The notes beneath the pieces are model-generated. The model was not told where the DNA came from. It saw only the letters and a list, made by a program, of their open reading frames with translations, and searched no databases. Below, piece after piece: positions 53,128 through 63,631 of a stretch of 64,000 bases of DNA. Position 1 is the stretch's first letter, and the number at the start of each line of letters is the position of its first letter. Made by a program: the position numbers and the translations under genes. Source of the stretch: Streptomyces sp. L-9-10 (GTDB taxonomy: Bacteria; Actinomycetota; Actinomycetes; Streptomycetales; Streptomycetaceae); assembly GCF_004151105.1 (NCBI RefSeq), contig NZ_PHRF01000095.1:643902-707901 (forward strand). The letters are read 5' to 3'.

Positions 53128-53544
53128 GTGATCCGTTATCTCGCCGACTCCACAGCGGTCTGGCGTCTTCAGCGTGACCGCAAGCTCAACGATCTCTGGG
53201 GACACGAACTCGACGAGGGAGCGATCGGCTCATGCTCCCCGCAGCGCACGGAGTTCCGGCAATCCGCACGCAGTCTTGACGAGTACGACCAGATGACGGA
53301 GATGTTCAAGGACCTGCATCCCGACGTACCGGTTCCCAAGCGTGCATGGGACTGGATCGGGACGGGCCAGTACAGGCTCGCTCAGCGCGGACAGCATCAG
53401 AGCCTCTCCGTGGTCGACTGGCTTGTCTGCGCGACCGCGGCACACCACGGGCTGGTGGTCATCCATGACGACAACGACTTCCGTGCGGCCGCCCACATCC
53501 TTGCCGACGTAGTGGAGCGGAGCGTCTTCGCGGTCGCCGGGTGA
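53128..53544 (+). CDS. vapC: VapC-type PIN-domain ribonuclease toxin
   Basis: 138 residues, GTG start 2 bp after vapB. PIN fold with the acidic metal-binding residues Asp7 (YLADST), Glu42 (QRTEF), Asp97 (SVVDWLVCATA) and Asp114/115 (IHDDNDF). Such toxins cleave tRNA or rRNA when the antitoxin is degraded. Located between the S10 and str operons and convergent with tuf, sharing a terminator. Confidence 0.92.
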   Translation: MIRYLADSTAVWRLQRDRKLNDLWGHELDEGAIGSCSPQRTEFRQSARSLDEYDQMTEMFKDLHPDVPVPKRAWDWIGTGQYRLAQRGQHQSLSVVDWLVCATAAHHGLVVIHDDNDFRAAAHILADVVERSVFAVAG

Positions 53545-53548
53545 GGGG

Positions 53549-53604
53549 AAAAAACACAGGGGCCCCGCGCCGCCGTCCTCACGGACGGGGTGCGGGGCCC
53601 CTGT
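53549..53604 (-). terminator. Strong Rho-independent terminator of the str operon
   Basis: 13-bp perfect stem (53556-53568 acaggggccccgc, 53592-53604) followed in the minus direction by GTTTTTT. It ends tuf transcription and can also serve vapC from the other side. The only terminator here with a clear U-tract besides that after rpsI. Confidence 0.92.
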
Positions 53605-53640
53605 TGGATGCTCCGAGGAGCTACCAGGTCAGATCAACGA

Positions 53641-54834
<1,194 letters not shown>

Positions 54835-54994
54835 TGGGGTCCTCCTGGAGTGGTTCTGTACGCCTTACTCATCGGCGCCAGGTGATCTTTGCTGGGATGC
54901 CGGCCCCCGCGGCGGCCCCGCCATGATCTGGTGGATCCGGCGGAACTGCCCCGGGACGTGCCGGTGACAAGCCTAAAGCGTGGACTCGGAAGAG

Positions 54995-57121
<2,127 letters not shown>

Positions 57122-57159
57122 AAGGCTCAATCTTCTCTCGGTCTCGATGTGGGTAGCGA

Positions 57160-57630
57160 CTACCAGCGGTAGTGCGCGAAGGCCTTGTTGGACTCGGCCA
57201 TCTTGTGCGTGTCCTCACGCTTCTTGACCGAGGCGCCGAGACCGTTGGAGGCGTCGAGCAGCTCGTTCATGAGGCGTTCGGTCATCGTCTTCTCGCGACG
57301 GGCGCGGGAGTAACCCACGACCCAGCGCAGAGCGAGGGTGGCGGCGCGACCGGGCTTGACCTCGATCGGCACCTGGTAGGTGGCGCCACCGACACGGCGG
57401 GACTTGACCTCGAGCGTGGGCTTGACGTTCTCAAGCGCGCGCTTCAGCGTGATGACCGGGTCGTTGCCGGTCTTCTCGCGGAGGCCTTCCATGGCGCCGT
57501 ACACGATCCGCTCGGCAGTGGAACGCTTGCCGTTGAGCAGAAGCTTGTTGATCAGCGACGTGACAAGAGGAGAACCGTAGACCGGGTCGATGATGACCGG
57601 GCGCTTCGGGGCGGGGCCCTTACGAGGCAT
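57160..57630 (-). CDS. rpsG: 30S ribosomal protein S7
   Basis: 156 residues: MPRKGPAPKRPVIIDPVYGSPLVTSLINK, VGGATYQVPIEVKPGRAATLALRW, NELLDASNGLGASVKKREDTHKMAESNKAFAHYRW in order. Organises the 30S head. 2 bp after rpsL. Confidence 0.99.
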   Translation of the reverse strand: MPRKGPAPKRPVIIDPVYGSPLVTSLINKLLLNGKRSTAERIVYGAMEGLREKTGNDPVITLKRALENVKPTLEVKSRRVGGATYQVPIEVKPGRAATLALRWVVGYSRARREKTMTERLMNELLDASNGLGASVKKREDTHKMAESNKAFAHYRW

Positions 57631-57632
57631 TC

Positions 57633-58004
57633 TTACTTCTCCTTCTTGGCGCCGTAGCGGCTGCGGGCCTGCTTGCGGTTCTTGACGCCCTGGGTGTCAA
57701 GGGAGCCGCGGATGATCTTGTAGCGAACACCCGGCAGGTCCTTCACACGGCCACCACGCACGAGCACGATCGAGTGCTCCTGCAGGTTGTGTCCCTCACC
57801 CGGAATGTAGGCCGTGACCTCGATGCCGGAGGTCAGACGCACACGCGCGACCTTACGGAGGGCCGAGTTCGGCTTCTTCGGGGTGGTCGTGAAGACACGC
57901 GTGCAGACGCCGCGGCGCTGAGGGGAACCCTCAAGTGCGGGCGTCTTGTTCTTCTCGACCTTGTCCTGCCGGCCCTTCCGGACCAGCTGCTGGATCGTAG
58001 GCAC
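57633..58004 (-). CDS. rpsL: 30S ribosomal protein S12
   Basis: 123 residues: MPTIQQLVRKGRQDKVEKNKTPALEGSPQRRGVC, TTPKKPNSALRKVARVRLTSG and GHNLQEHSIVLVRGGRVKDLPGVRY in order. The lysine residues in TTPKKPNSA and VRGGRVKDLPG, where streptomycin resistance arises, are wild type (K). First gene of the str operon. Confidence 0.99.
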   Translation of the reverse strand: MPTIQQLVRKGRQDKVEKNKTPALEGSPQRRGVCTRVFTTTPKKPNSALRKVARVRLTSGIEVTAYIPGEGHNLQEHSIVLVRGGRVKDLPGVRYKIIRGSLDTQGVKNRKQARSRYGAKKEK

Positions 58005-58050
58005 TACTTCTCCGGTTTCTGTGTGCCGTCAGTGAAACTAACCTGGAACA

Positions 58051-58080
58051 CCTCCGACCCACGCGGTCGGGTGTGTCGAA
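58051..58080 (-). promoter_or_regulatory. Leader hairpin element shared by S10 and str operons, copy 2
   Basis: 30 bp 47 nt upstream of the rpsL start, with the same CCGACCCACGCGGTCGG hairpin core and only two substitutions from the copy before rpsJ (49565-49594). The mirror placement in two leaders suggests a joint regulator or RNA structure. Confidence 0.7.
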
Positions 58081-58298
58081 TACTGCACAGCCTCACCCGG
58101 GGGTGAGGAGGGGGCAGATTACGGTGGCCGGTGCTCAAGCTCGCGTGCGGTTGAGGACACGCACAGGAGCCCAGGCACACCCCAGGCACAAGGTCTGAGC
58201 GTACCTACCTCATGGACTCCGGTCAAAACAAATGCCGGGCCCCCCGACACGCCGGACGTCCCCCTGGTGAACGGCGGGCGACGGGGGCGCGACGCGGC

Positions 58299-59066
58299 TC
58301 ATTGGAGCAGGTCGTCACCGGGGGGCCGGGAACGGTCGCGCCGGGTGCGCCGGGGCGGGGGAAGCATGGGGATGGTCGGCACCTTCGAGCTGCGCCTCTT
58401 GTGGACGAAGGCGGGTTTGACGGGCTCGGCTGGCGGGGCGGGCGGGTGCTGCTCCGCATGCGGGGTGGCGTGCGGGTCGGTGTGCGGGTCGGCGCGTTGT
58501 TGTTCTGTACGCGGGGCGGTGTGCGGGTCGGCGTGCGGGTCGGCGCGTTGTTCGGTACGCGGGGCGGTGCGCGGACCGGCCTCGGGGGCTTGGGGGCCGT
58601 CCCGCCGGTCCGGGTGGTCGCGCGCCGGGTCCCCCCGCGGGCCCTCTTGCGGGCGTTCTCGCGAGCGCTCCGGCGGGCGATCTTGTGGGCGCTCCGGCGG
58701 GCGCTCATGCGGGAACGGGATCACCGCCGCCTGTCCGGGAGTGCGCCCGACGAGCCGCAGACGTCCGGTCCTGGCGGCGGCCCGCGACTGCTCCAGCGCT
58801 GGTTCGTACTGTTCGGCCGCGTCCCGCCAGCCGCTCGCGTACGCCCTCAGCTCCCGTCGTTCGATCTCCTCGCGCAGCAGTACGACGAGTTCCTCGGGCG
58901 CGTGGTCTTCGAGGGACCGGCCGAGGGAGTCGAGGAGCGCCCGGAGATCTCCCGGGGGCGGGAGCAGCGGGCCGCCGGCCCGGATCCTGTCGTCCTTGGT
59001 GGTGGGCAGGGAAGGCTGGGGAGGCTCGTCGTCCTCTGCCGCGCGCGTCTCCTCGTCACGTCCCAT
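58299..59066 (-). CDS. Repeat-containing hypothetical protein
   Basis: 255 residues. A folded N-terminal part (about 35-115; LLDSLGRSLEDHAPEELVVLLREEIERRELRAYASGWRDA) is followed by a long disordered region of Arg/Pro/Glu repeats (ERPPERPQDRPPERS) and then RTEQRADPHADPHTAP-type repeats, ending in a basic tail. No known domain. The repeats lie in tandem DNA units (58460-58558). It stands at the edge of the accessory region, downstream of the XRE gene on the same strand. Confidence 0.65.
   Translation of the reverse strand: MGRDEETRAAEDDEPPQPSLPTTKDDRIRAGGPLLPPPGDLRALLDSLGRSLEDHAPEELVVLLREEIERRELRAYASGWRDAAEQYEPALEQSRAAARTGRLRLVGRTPGQAAVIPFPHERPPERPQDRPPERSRERPQEGPRGDPARDHPDRRDGPQAPEAGPRTAPRTEQRADPHADPHTAPRTEQQRADPHTDPHATPHAEQHPPAPPAEPVKPAFVHKRRSSKVPTIPMLPPPRRTRRDRSRPPGDDLLQ
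58460..58575. repeat. 48/51-bp tandem repeat inside the 255-residue gene
   Basis: Units beginning gcggggtggcgtgcgggtcgg (58460-58510) and gcggggcggtgtgcgggtcgg (58511-58558) are nearly identical apart from a 3-base difference, with a partial third unit to about 58575. They encode the RTEQ(Q)RADPH(A/T)DPH repeats; frame is kept. Confidence 0.8.
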
Positions 59067-59315
59067 GGCCTCCCATCCCGCCCATTCCGCCCATGGCGTC
59101 GGGGCGGCACAGCCCAGGCACGGCCGCTCAGCCCCGCGTTACCGCCGACAAACCCTCACAAAGAGGTGTTCCGCCTGCACATCCGTAGGTGCGGGGACAG
59201 GCCATGACAGTTTATCGGGCACATTCGGTAACGGGCCGGTCAGAAGCGGTCAGTCCGAGGCGGTCAGCCCTGGGCGGCCAGTCCGAAGCGAGCGGCCCGG
59301 AGCGGCCCGGAGCGG
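59067..59315. other. Noncoding gap between two minus-strand genes
   Basis: 249 bp with no convincing gene. It contains short direct repeats of ggtcag and cggcccggag (59240-59320), which look like slippage products. No promoter or terminator could be fixed. Confidence 0.4.
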
Positions 59316-59792
59316 TCAGTCCGAGGCGAGCGGGATCCGCTCGTCCCGGTCGGCGGCAGCCGCGGCCGGCGCGTTCGCGGGCAGGAACTGTCCGGCGACC
59401 CTGACGAACATGTCCCGCTGCTCGACCGGGACGCCGAGGGCGATCGCCGCCTCCTCCAGCGTGAGCGTGCGCGACGCGGAACCGGTGACGGACTCCCCGG
59501 CGGGCGCCGCGTACGGCGGATCGGGGAGCGGCAGGTCCTCCTCCGTCAGCCGGCCCGACCGGATCAGCATCTCGCGCACCGGGACCTGAAGAACGTGCGC
59601 CAGCCGCCGGGTGGTCTCCAGGTCCGGCATGCTCTGCCGCTGGAGCAGCCTGGTGATGGCGGCCCGGTGCACACCCGCCTCATCGGCGAGGCGGGACTTG
59701 CCCCCGCCACGAGGGCTGTCGATGTCGAAACCGCGCCGACGTATCAGCTCTTCGACCCAGGTGGCGAACTGCTCGAGTTCGCTGGAAGTCAT
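59316..59792 (-). CDS. XRE-family regulator of the phage-like region
   Basis: 158 residues, ATG at 59792. N-terminal HTH (about 8-72; SRLADEAGVHRAAITRLLQRQSMPDLETTRRLAHVLQV) followed by a short uncharacterised C-terminal helical region (LEEAAIALGVPVEQRDMFVRVAGQFLP). No protease or metal-binding site, so a direct repressor of the neighbouring phage-like genes is the simplest guess; the TTGCGCGC motif that recurs at 59839, 59953 and 61919 may be its target. Divergent from the WhiB-like gene, 254 bp apart. Confidence 0.85.
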   Translation of the reverse strand: MTSSELEQFATWVEELIRRRGFDIDSPRGGGKSRLADEAGVHRAAITRLLQRQSMPDLETTRRLAHVLQVPVREMLIRSGRLTEEDLPLPDPPYAAPAGESVTGSASRTLTLEEAAIALGVPVEQRDMFVRVAGQFLPANAPAAAAADRDERIPLASD

Positions 59793-59948
59793 GGGTGGTC
59801 GCCTCCCTCCGAAGCGGGTAACAGGCTACCGCGCTTGCGCGCACAGAATTACGGCCTTCGTCTGTGCCAATTGTGAGGATTCTGTTGCCGCCAATGCCCT
59901 GTCACCTCTGCGCCACCCCTACGTCACCCGGGGCACCGCAGGGAATTA

Positions 59949-59964
59949 TTAGTTGCGCGCTCGC
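59949..59964. promoter_or_regulatory. 16-bp motif, copy 1, in the leader of the WhiB-like gene
   Basis: TTAGTTGCGCGCTCGC, found again exactly at 61914-61929 upstream of the tail genes. It overlaps an inverted repeat GTTGCG...CGCAAC (59952-59971). It lies about 80 bp before the WhiB-like start. Shared promoter or operator of the phage-like region is inferred. Confidence 0.6.
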
Positions 59965-60045
59965 TCGCAACATGTAACTCTGCATCCTCGCCCGGCGCGC
60001 CTATGCCACCCGGCCTGCGCCGACTCTGCCGACTGGAGCGTCGCC

Positions 60046-60348
60046 ATGCCCACACCCTCCGAACAACCGCCCCGGACAAGGGAGTTAGCCGGCTGGCGAG
60101 CTGCCGCCGCCTGCTCCGGTCTTCCTCCGCAGATCGTCTTCGCCCAGCACGCGTCGACGGCCGGACCCGCCCTCCGCGCCTGCGCACGCTGCCCCGTGGT
60201 GCGGGAGTGCGAGGAGGCGGTGGCTCCCGCGGAGAGCTGGTTCGACGGAGTCAGCGCCGGACGGCTGTGGCGGAACGGACGCCCCGTCGCGCTCGGCCGA
60301 CAGCGAACCCGTCGGCGGGACCGGCGGCAGAAGGGGACGAAGCGCTGA
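60046..60348 (+). CDS. WhiB-like iron-sulfur protein
   Basis: 100 residues from ATG at 60046 (GGAG upstream). Four Cys at about 23, 46, 49 and 55 (C-x22-C-x2-C-x5-C) as in WhiB family 4Fe-4S proteins, followed by a short SWFDGVSAGRLW in place of the usual GVWGG turn and a basic C-terminus. WhiB proteins bind sigma factors and tune promoters; phages of actinobacteria often carry them. First gene of a coupled three-gene operon (TGATG into the next). Confidence 0.85.
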   Translation: MPTPSEQPPRTRELAGWRAAAACSGLPPQIVFAQHASTAGPALRACARCPVVRECEEAVAPAESWFDGVSAGRLWRNGRPVALGRQRTRRRDRRQKGTKR

Positions 60349-61160
60349 TGGAGGACCTCATGCCCGCACCCGCCCACGACACCGACACCGACACCAACGC
60401 CAACATCAACGCCGGCACCGACACCGACGCCGCGCTCTGGATCACCCTGCTCGCCCGCCAGTTCCCCGATCTGCTGGACGAACTGGCCCCCGGCCGAGCC
60501 ACGCCCACGCCCACCCCCGTCACCACACCCGGCCGCCCGGCCCCCGACGCACGACTCCGCGCGGAGCGCCGGGACGCGCTGCGCAATGAGCAGGTGCACG
60601 GTCTCGCCGTCCCGGGCCACTCCGCCGCACCCCTGCGCCTGTACGTGTCCGACGCGATCCGCGACATCACCGACGGCGTCGTCGAACTGGACGAGGCCGT
60701 GCATCACAAGCTCGGGCTCCCCCGGCCGCGCCGCGCCCAGGTCCCCGAACGGCTGCTGCGTATCGCCGGGTTGCTGGACCGTATCGCCGCCGAACCGGTG
60801 CTCGCGCGCCATGTACGCGACGAGGCACGCCGGATGGCCCGCCGTTGCGCCCGCACTCTCGGTGACACCGAACCCATGGTGCGCGTGAACGGCCGCTGCC
60901 CGTGGTGCGATTCGGTGTCGCTGCGGGCCTTCCCGTCGCGGCAGGCGGTGCTCTGCGTCAACCCCGCGTGCCGTTGCGGTGAGGACGCCTGCGACTGCGC
61001 CGCCGATCCCGCCTTCCGGCACTCCTGGGAGGCGGCGGAGTGGGCCGCGCTCGCCGAGGCCGCGGGCGGCAGCGCGCGGGAGATGAGCGACCGCGTCGAG
61101 GAGCGGCCGAGGCAGGACGGGCATGGGCGCGGGCGCGAGGGCGGGGGCGAGGTCCGATGA
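60348..61160 (+). CDS. Cys-rich (putative zinc-ribbon) protein of phage-like region
   Basis: 270 residues, ATG at 60348 overlaps the WhiB-like stop (TGATG). The N-terminal 45 residues have an Asp/Thr repeat (HDTDTDTNANINAGTDTD). Residues 95-190 are helical; 185-215 hold a Cys cluster (RCPWCDSV, VLCVNPACRCGEDACDC), a likely zinc-binding site. C-terminal half is helical and charged. Known homologues are not recalled; possibly a DNA- or RNA-binding regulator or head-tail-independent factor of the locus. Confidence 0.65.
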   Translation: MEDLMPAPAHDTDTDTNANINAGTDTDAALWITLLARQFPDLLDELAPGRATPTPTPVTTPGRPAPDARLRAERRDALRNEQVHGLAVPGHSAAPLRLYVSDAIRDITDGVVELDEAVHHKLGLPRPRRAQVPERLLRIAGLLDRIAAEPVLARHVRDEARRMARRCARTLGDTEPMVRVNGRCPWCDSVSLRAFPSRQAVLCVNPACRCGEDACDCAADPAFRHSWEAAEWAALAEAAGGSAREMSDRVEERPRQDGHGRGREGGGEVR

Positions 61161-61354
61161 CGGCCGTACCGTACGGCGCCGCCATGATCACGGGTGATCT
61201 CGCGGCGACCGAGGCCGGCGTCGCCCCCGCGACCATCAGGAAGTGGGTGCAGCTCGGCCGGCTCGCACCGGCCGGCAAGCGGGGACGCGCTCAGCTCTAC
61301 CGGCTGGAGGACGTCTTCGCCGCGGAGCGCGCGGCACGCGGACGGCTCCACTGA
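61157..61354 (+). CDS. Small MerR/excisionase-like HTH protein
   Basis: 65 residues; ATGA overlap with the previous gene couples translation. Winged-helix pattern TGDLAATEAGVAPATIRKWVQLGRLAPAGKRGRAQLYRLEDV, as in phage excisionase- or MerR-type DNA-binding proteins. Followed by a terminator hairpin at 61384-61413. Confidence 0.82.
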   Translation: MTAVPYGAAMITGDLAATEAGVAPATIRKWVQLGRLAPAGKRGRAQLYRLEDVFAAERAARGRLH

Positions 61355-61383
61355 CCCACACCCGGGGATTCCGGAGACAGCTC

Positions 61384-61413
61384 GGCGGCCACTCCCTTCG
61401 CGGGGTGGCCGCC
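61384..61413 (+). terminator. Terminator after the HTH gene
   Basis: Perfect 9-bp stem (61384-61392 ggcggccac, 61405-61413) with a 12-base loop, 29 bp after the HTH stop; followed by cttcgtcgttcc, not a full U-run. Confidence 0.7.
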
Positions 61414-61426
61414 TTCGTCGTTCCCG

Positions 61427-61482
61427 GTATTCAGGTCCCCGTATTCAGGTCCCCGCACCCAGGTCCCCGTACCCTGGTCCCC
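61427..61482. repeat. 14-bp tandem repeat between HTH gene and next gene
   Basis: gtattcaggtcccc occurs at 61427 and 61441 without change, then gcacccaggtcccc (61455) and gtaccctggtcccc (61469): four units of exact 14-bp period. Noncoding; no function evident. Confidence 0.85.
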
Positions 61483-61515
61483 GGATCTTGAGCGGGAGGG
61501 CTGCCACGGGAGAGA

Positions 61516-61794
61516 TCAGGAGCCGCCGTCGATGTCGTCGGACCGCTCGGGCATCCGCAGAACCCGGGCACCGTCCAGCGAGCCGCCGCCCGCCAGATCG
61601 ATGGCCTCCTGCCAGCCGCTCGAAAACCCGCGTACCTCCACGTCGACGGCGATACGGGCGCCGACCTTGCCGACGACGGCCGTGAGGGTCCGGGCGACGT
61701 CATCGGTGTACGTCCCGGCCTCCCCCGCCTCGGCAGCCACTTCCACGGCCGCGGCCACCACATCCACCAGCCGGTCATGGGCACTGCTCGCCAT
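61516..61794 (-). CDS. Small hypothetical protein in the phage-like region
   Basis: 92 residues from ATG at 61794, which has a GGAGGAG site 5 bases away; the longer frame (61809) is less likely. Predicted two helices (SSAHDRLVDVVAAAVEVAAEAGEAGTYTDDVARTLTAVV) and a short beta-rich C-terminus. No domain recognised. It is the only minus-strand gene between the regulators and the tail genes. Confidence 0.68.
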   Translation of the reverse strand: MASSAHDRLVDVVAAAVEVAAEAGEAGTYTDDVARTLTAVVGKVGARIAVDVEVRGFSSGWQEAIDLAGGGSLDGARVLRMPERSDDIDGGS

Positions 61795-61894
61795 CGCGCT
61801 CCTCCTCACCCGTACCGCCTCTCACGCCCTGCACTCGAATGTTAGTTCGATGATACGCAGCGTAGCGCAGCGATAGCAGTGAAGAGTGAGTCAT

Positions 61895-61930
61895 TGCGAG
61901 CGCGAGCGGTTAGTTAGTTGCGCGCTCGCA
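61895..61930. promoter_or_regulatory. 16-bp motif copy 2 inside an inverted repeat
   Basis: TTAGTTGCGCGCTCGC (61914-61929) repeats the motif of 59949. Here its end is the right arm of a perfect 10-bp inverted repeat (61895-61904 tgcgagcgcg, 61921-61930 cgcgctcgca). Lies between the divergent 92-residue gene and the tail genes; likely promoter or operator region. Confidence 0.6.
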
Positions 61931-61952
61931 CGTTGTGCGTCACAGTTGGTGC

Positions 61953-61999
61953 AGCGGCGGAGTTGTGCCCGCATCCCTCCAGGGTGCGACTCCGCCGCT
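61953..61999 (+). terminator. Terminator-like hairpin in the tail-gene leader
   Basis: agcggcggagt (61953-61963) pairs perfectly with actccgccgct (61989-61999) around a 25-base loop that itself can form a small gcatcc/gggtgc stem. It sits between the putative promoter (61914-61930) and the first tail gene at 62065. No U-run. This could be an attenuator, or a true end of an upstream transcript. Confidence 0.55.
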
Positions 62000-62064
62000 C
62001 TCGTATGCCCGCGCTCTGCCCCGCCCTCTGCCCGCCCGCCCCATGCCACCTGGAGTGATCCGTC

Positions 62065-62472
62065 ATGTCCTCTCCCCCGAGCGCCTTTCCCGATGTGCAG
62101 GCCATCGTCGTGGACCTCCTCGACGACCGCGCGGAACTGGCCGGCGCGATCGTGGACGAAACCCCGCCGCCGGGCTTCGACGGCACGGCGAAGGCGGTCC
62201 TCGTCTCCCGCGTCGGCGGGGCCTGGATCGACGATCTGCATCTGGACCAGCCGCTGATCGAGCTGGAGGTCTACGGCCCCGACAAGTCCACCGCGCACAC
62301 GCTCGCCAACGCCGCGCGCGCCGCGCTGCTGACCGCGACCGGCCGGGTGTACGGAACGACGACGATCACGGACGTCACCGAGGCCGACGGCCCGCGCTGG
62401 CTGCCCGACTACGTCTACGCGGCGGCCAACCGCTACCTCTGCGTGCTGCGCCTCTCCCTGCGTACGGACTGA
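62065..62472 (+). CDS. Phage tail terminator-like protein
   Basis: 135 residues, ATG at 62065 (GGAG before it). The small alpha/beta fold, VQAIVVDLLDDR and LVSRVGGAWIDDLHLDQPLIELEVYG resembles minor tail/terminator proteins of siphophages that cap the tail tube and join it to the head. Placed directly before the tail tube gene, as usual. Sequence similarity alone is weak; the assignment leans on gene order. Confidence 0.72.
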   Translation: MSSPPSAFPDVQAIVVDLLDDRAELAGAIVDETPPPGFDGTAKAVLVSRVGGAWIDDLHLDQPLIELEVYGPDKSTAHTLANAARAALLTATGRVYGTTTITDVTEADGPRWLPDYVYAAANRYLCVLRLSLRTD

Positions 62473-62615
62473 GCGCGCCCTCCGTTCGCCCCGCCCCACC
62501 CCATGGACCGGGCCCCGCCACCGGCGGGGCCTTTGCCGTACCCACGGCAGCCCACCACCCGCCCATTCACCAACCCACTCACTCACTCACCACTCTCACC
62601 CATCAGGAGCGATTC

Positions 62616-63200
62616 ATGGCAGGCAACAACTCGTCCGAGATCCGTATCGCCGGAACCGGCCGCATCCTCGTCGCGACGGCCGGCACCCCGGCCCCGACCG
62701 ACTTCGCCGTCGACTGGGATCCGTCGGTGTGGAAGGACCTCGGCTACACCTCCACCGAGGGCGTCACCTTCAGCAAGAAGGACAAGCTGGACCCGGTCGA
62801 GACCTGGCAGGCCATCAGCCCGGCCCGTTTCATCTACGCGGACCGCGACCTGAGCCTGAAGTTCGCGCTGCTCCAGTTCAACGAGGAGACCCTGCCCTTC
62901 TTCATGGGCGGCGACCGGGTCACGTCCGTGGACGCCACGGCGAACCCGGGCGTCTACTCCTACTCGGTGCCGGACGGCCCGCAGTTCGACGAGCGCGCCC
63001 TCGGCCTGGAGTTCAAGGACGGCTCGGACATCACGTACCGCTTCGTCATCCCGCGCGGCCAGGTGACGGCGAGCGACGACATCAAGCTCGCCCGGAAGGC
63101 CGCCGCCTCGCTCGGCGTCACCTTCACCGCGCTGTCCTCGGGCGACACCCAGCCGCTGGCGACCTTCGTGATGAAGGACCCGTCCTACGGCATCGCGTAA
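62616..63200 (+). CDS. Phage major tail tube protein
   Basis: 194 residues; ATG at 62616 with AGGAG upstream. Beta-rich protein of tail-tube size and gene order: follows the terminator-like gene and precedes the tail-assembly chaperone. YTSTEGVTFSKKDKLDPVETWQAISPARFIYADRDLSLKF and LGVTFTALSSGDTQPLATFVMKDP are the visible conserved-looking parts. Multimerises as hexamers along the tail in characterised phages. Confidence 0.85.
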   Translation: MAGNNSSEIRIAGTGRILVATAGTPAPTDFAVDWDPSVWKDLGYTSTEGVTFSKKDKLDPVETWQAISPARFIYADRDLSLKFALLQFNEETLPFFMGGDRVTSVDATANPGVYSYSVPDGPQFDERALGLEFKDGSDITYRFVIPRGQVTASDDIKLARKAAASLGVTFTALSSGDTQPLATFVMKDPSYGIA

Positions 63201-63340
63201 CCCCTCCGGCCCGGGGGCGGGACCGCGGCGCCGGACCCGCCCCCGGCCACCTCTCCACCCGCACCACCCGCACCGCTCACACCGGTCACGCCGGCCACAC
63301 CACTCACACCGGCCCACTTCCGTACGGAGATGAGAACCGC

Positions 63341-63631
63341 ATGGCCCGATTCGACGTCAACGCCGCCCGCGCTCAGCGCATGGAGGCCCTTGGCCGTACC
63401 TGGTCCTTCGACCTGGACGACGACACCTTCGAACTCCCCACCGAACTCACCCGCGAGACCGCCAAGGCCCTGCGCGGTCTCGACGACAACGATGTGGACG
63501 GGCTGCTGGCCCTGCTGATGGGACAGCGGCAGTTCGACCGCTTCGCCCGGCACGACGTCACCATGCAGGACATCGCCGCGATCCTTGAGGCGTACGGCAA
63601 GGAGACCGGGCTCGGCCTGGGGGAAGACTGA
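63341..63631 (+). CDS. Phage tail assembly chaperone, G-like
   Basis: 96 residues, ATG at 63341 (GGAGATGAG before it). Acidic, helical protein (DLDDDTFELPTELTRETAKALRGLDDNDVDGLLALLMG) of the G type that binds the tape measure protein during tail assembly. The stop lies in the same place as a run of G that could let ribosomes slip back one base into the next frame, to make a GT fusion. Confidence 0.85.
   Translation: MARFDVNAARAQRMEALGRTWSFDLDDDTFELPTELTRETAKALRGLDDNDVDGLLALLMGQRQFDRFARHDVTMQDIAAILEAYGKETGLGLGED
63618..63631 (+). other. Probable programmed -1 frameshift site
   Basis: A G-rich slippery stretch ctggggga at 63617-63624 (five G, then AA) sits four codons before the TGA (63629-63631) of the G-like gene. 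The -1 frame reads on through the stop without an own start codon. Position and arrangement match the G-GT site of siphophages. Confidence 0.6.

Noticed and set aside
58005..58298. A gene between rpsL and the 255-residue gene
   Set aside because: Only short frames without ribosome binding sites were seen; this is the str operon leader and promoter region.
61427..61482. CRISPR-like array of 14-bp repeats
   Set aside because: Units are contiguous without spacers, so it is a simple tandem repeat, not a CRISPR array.
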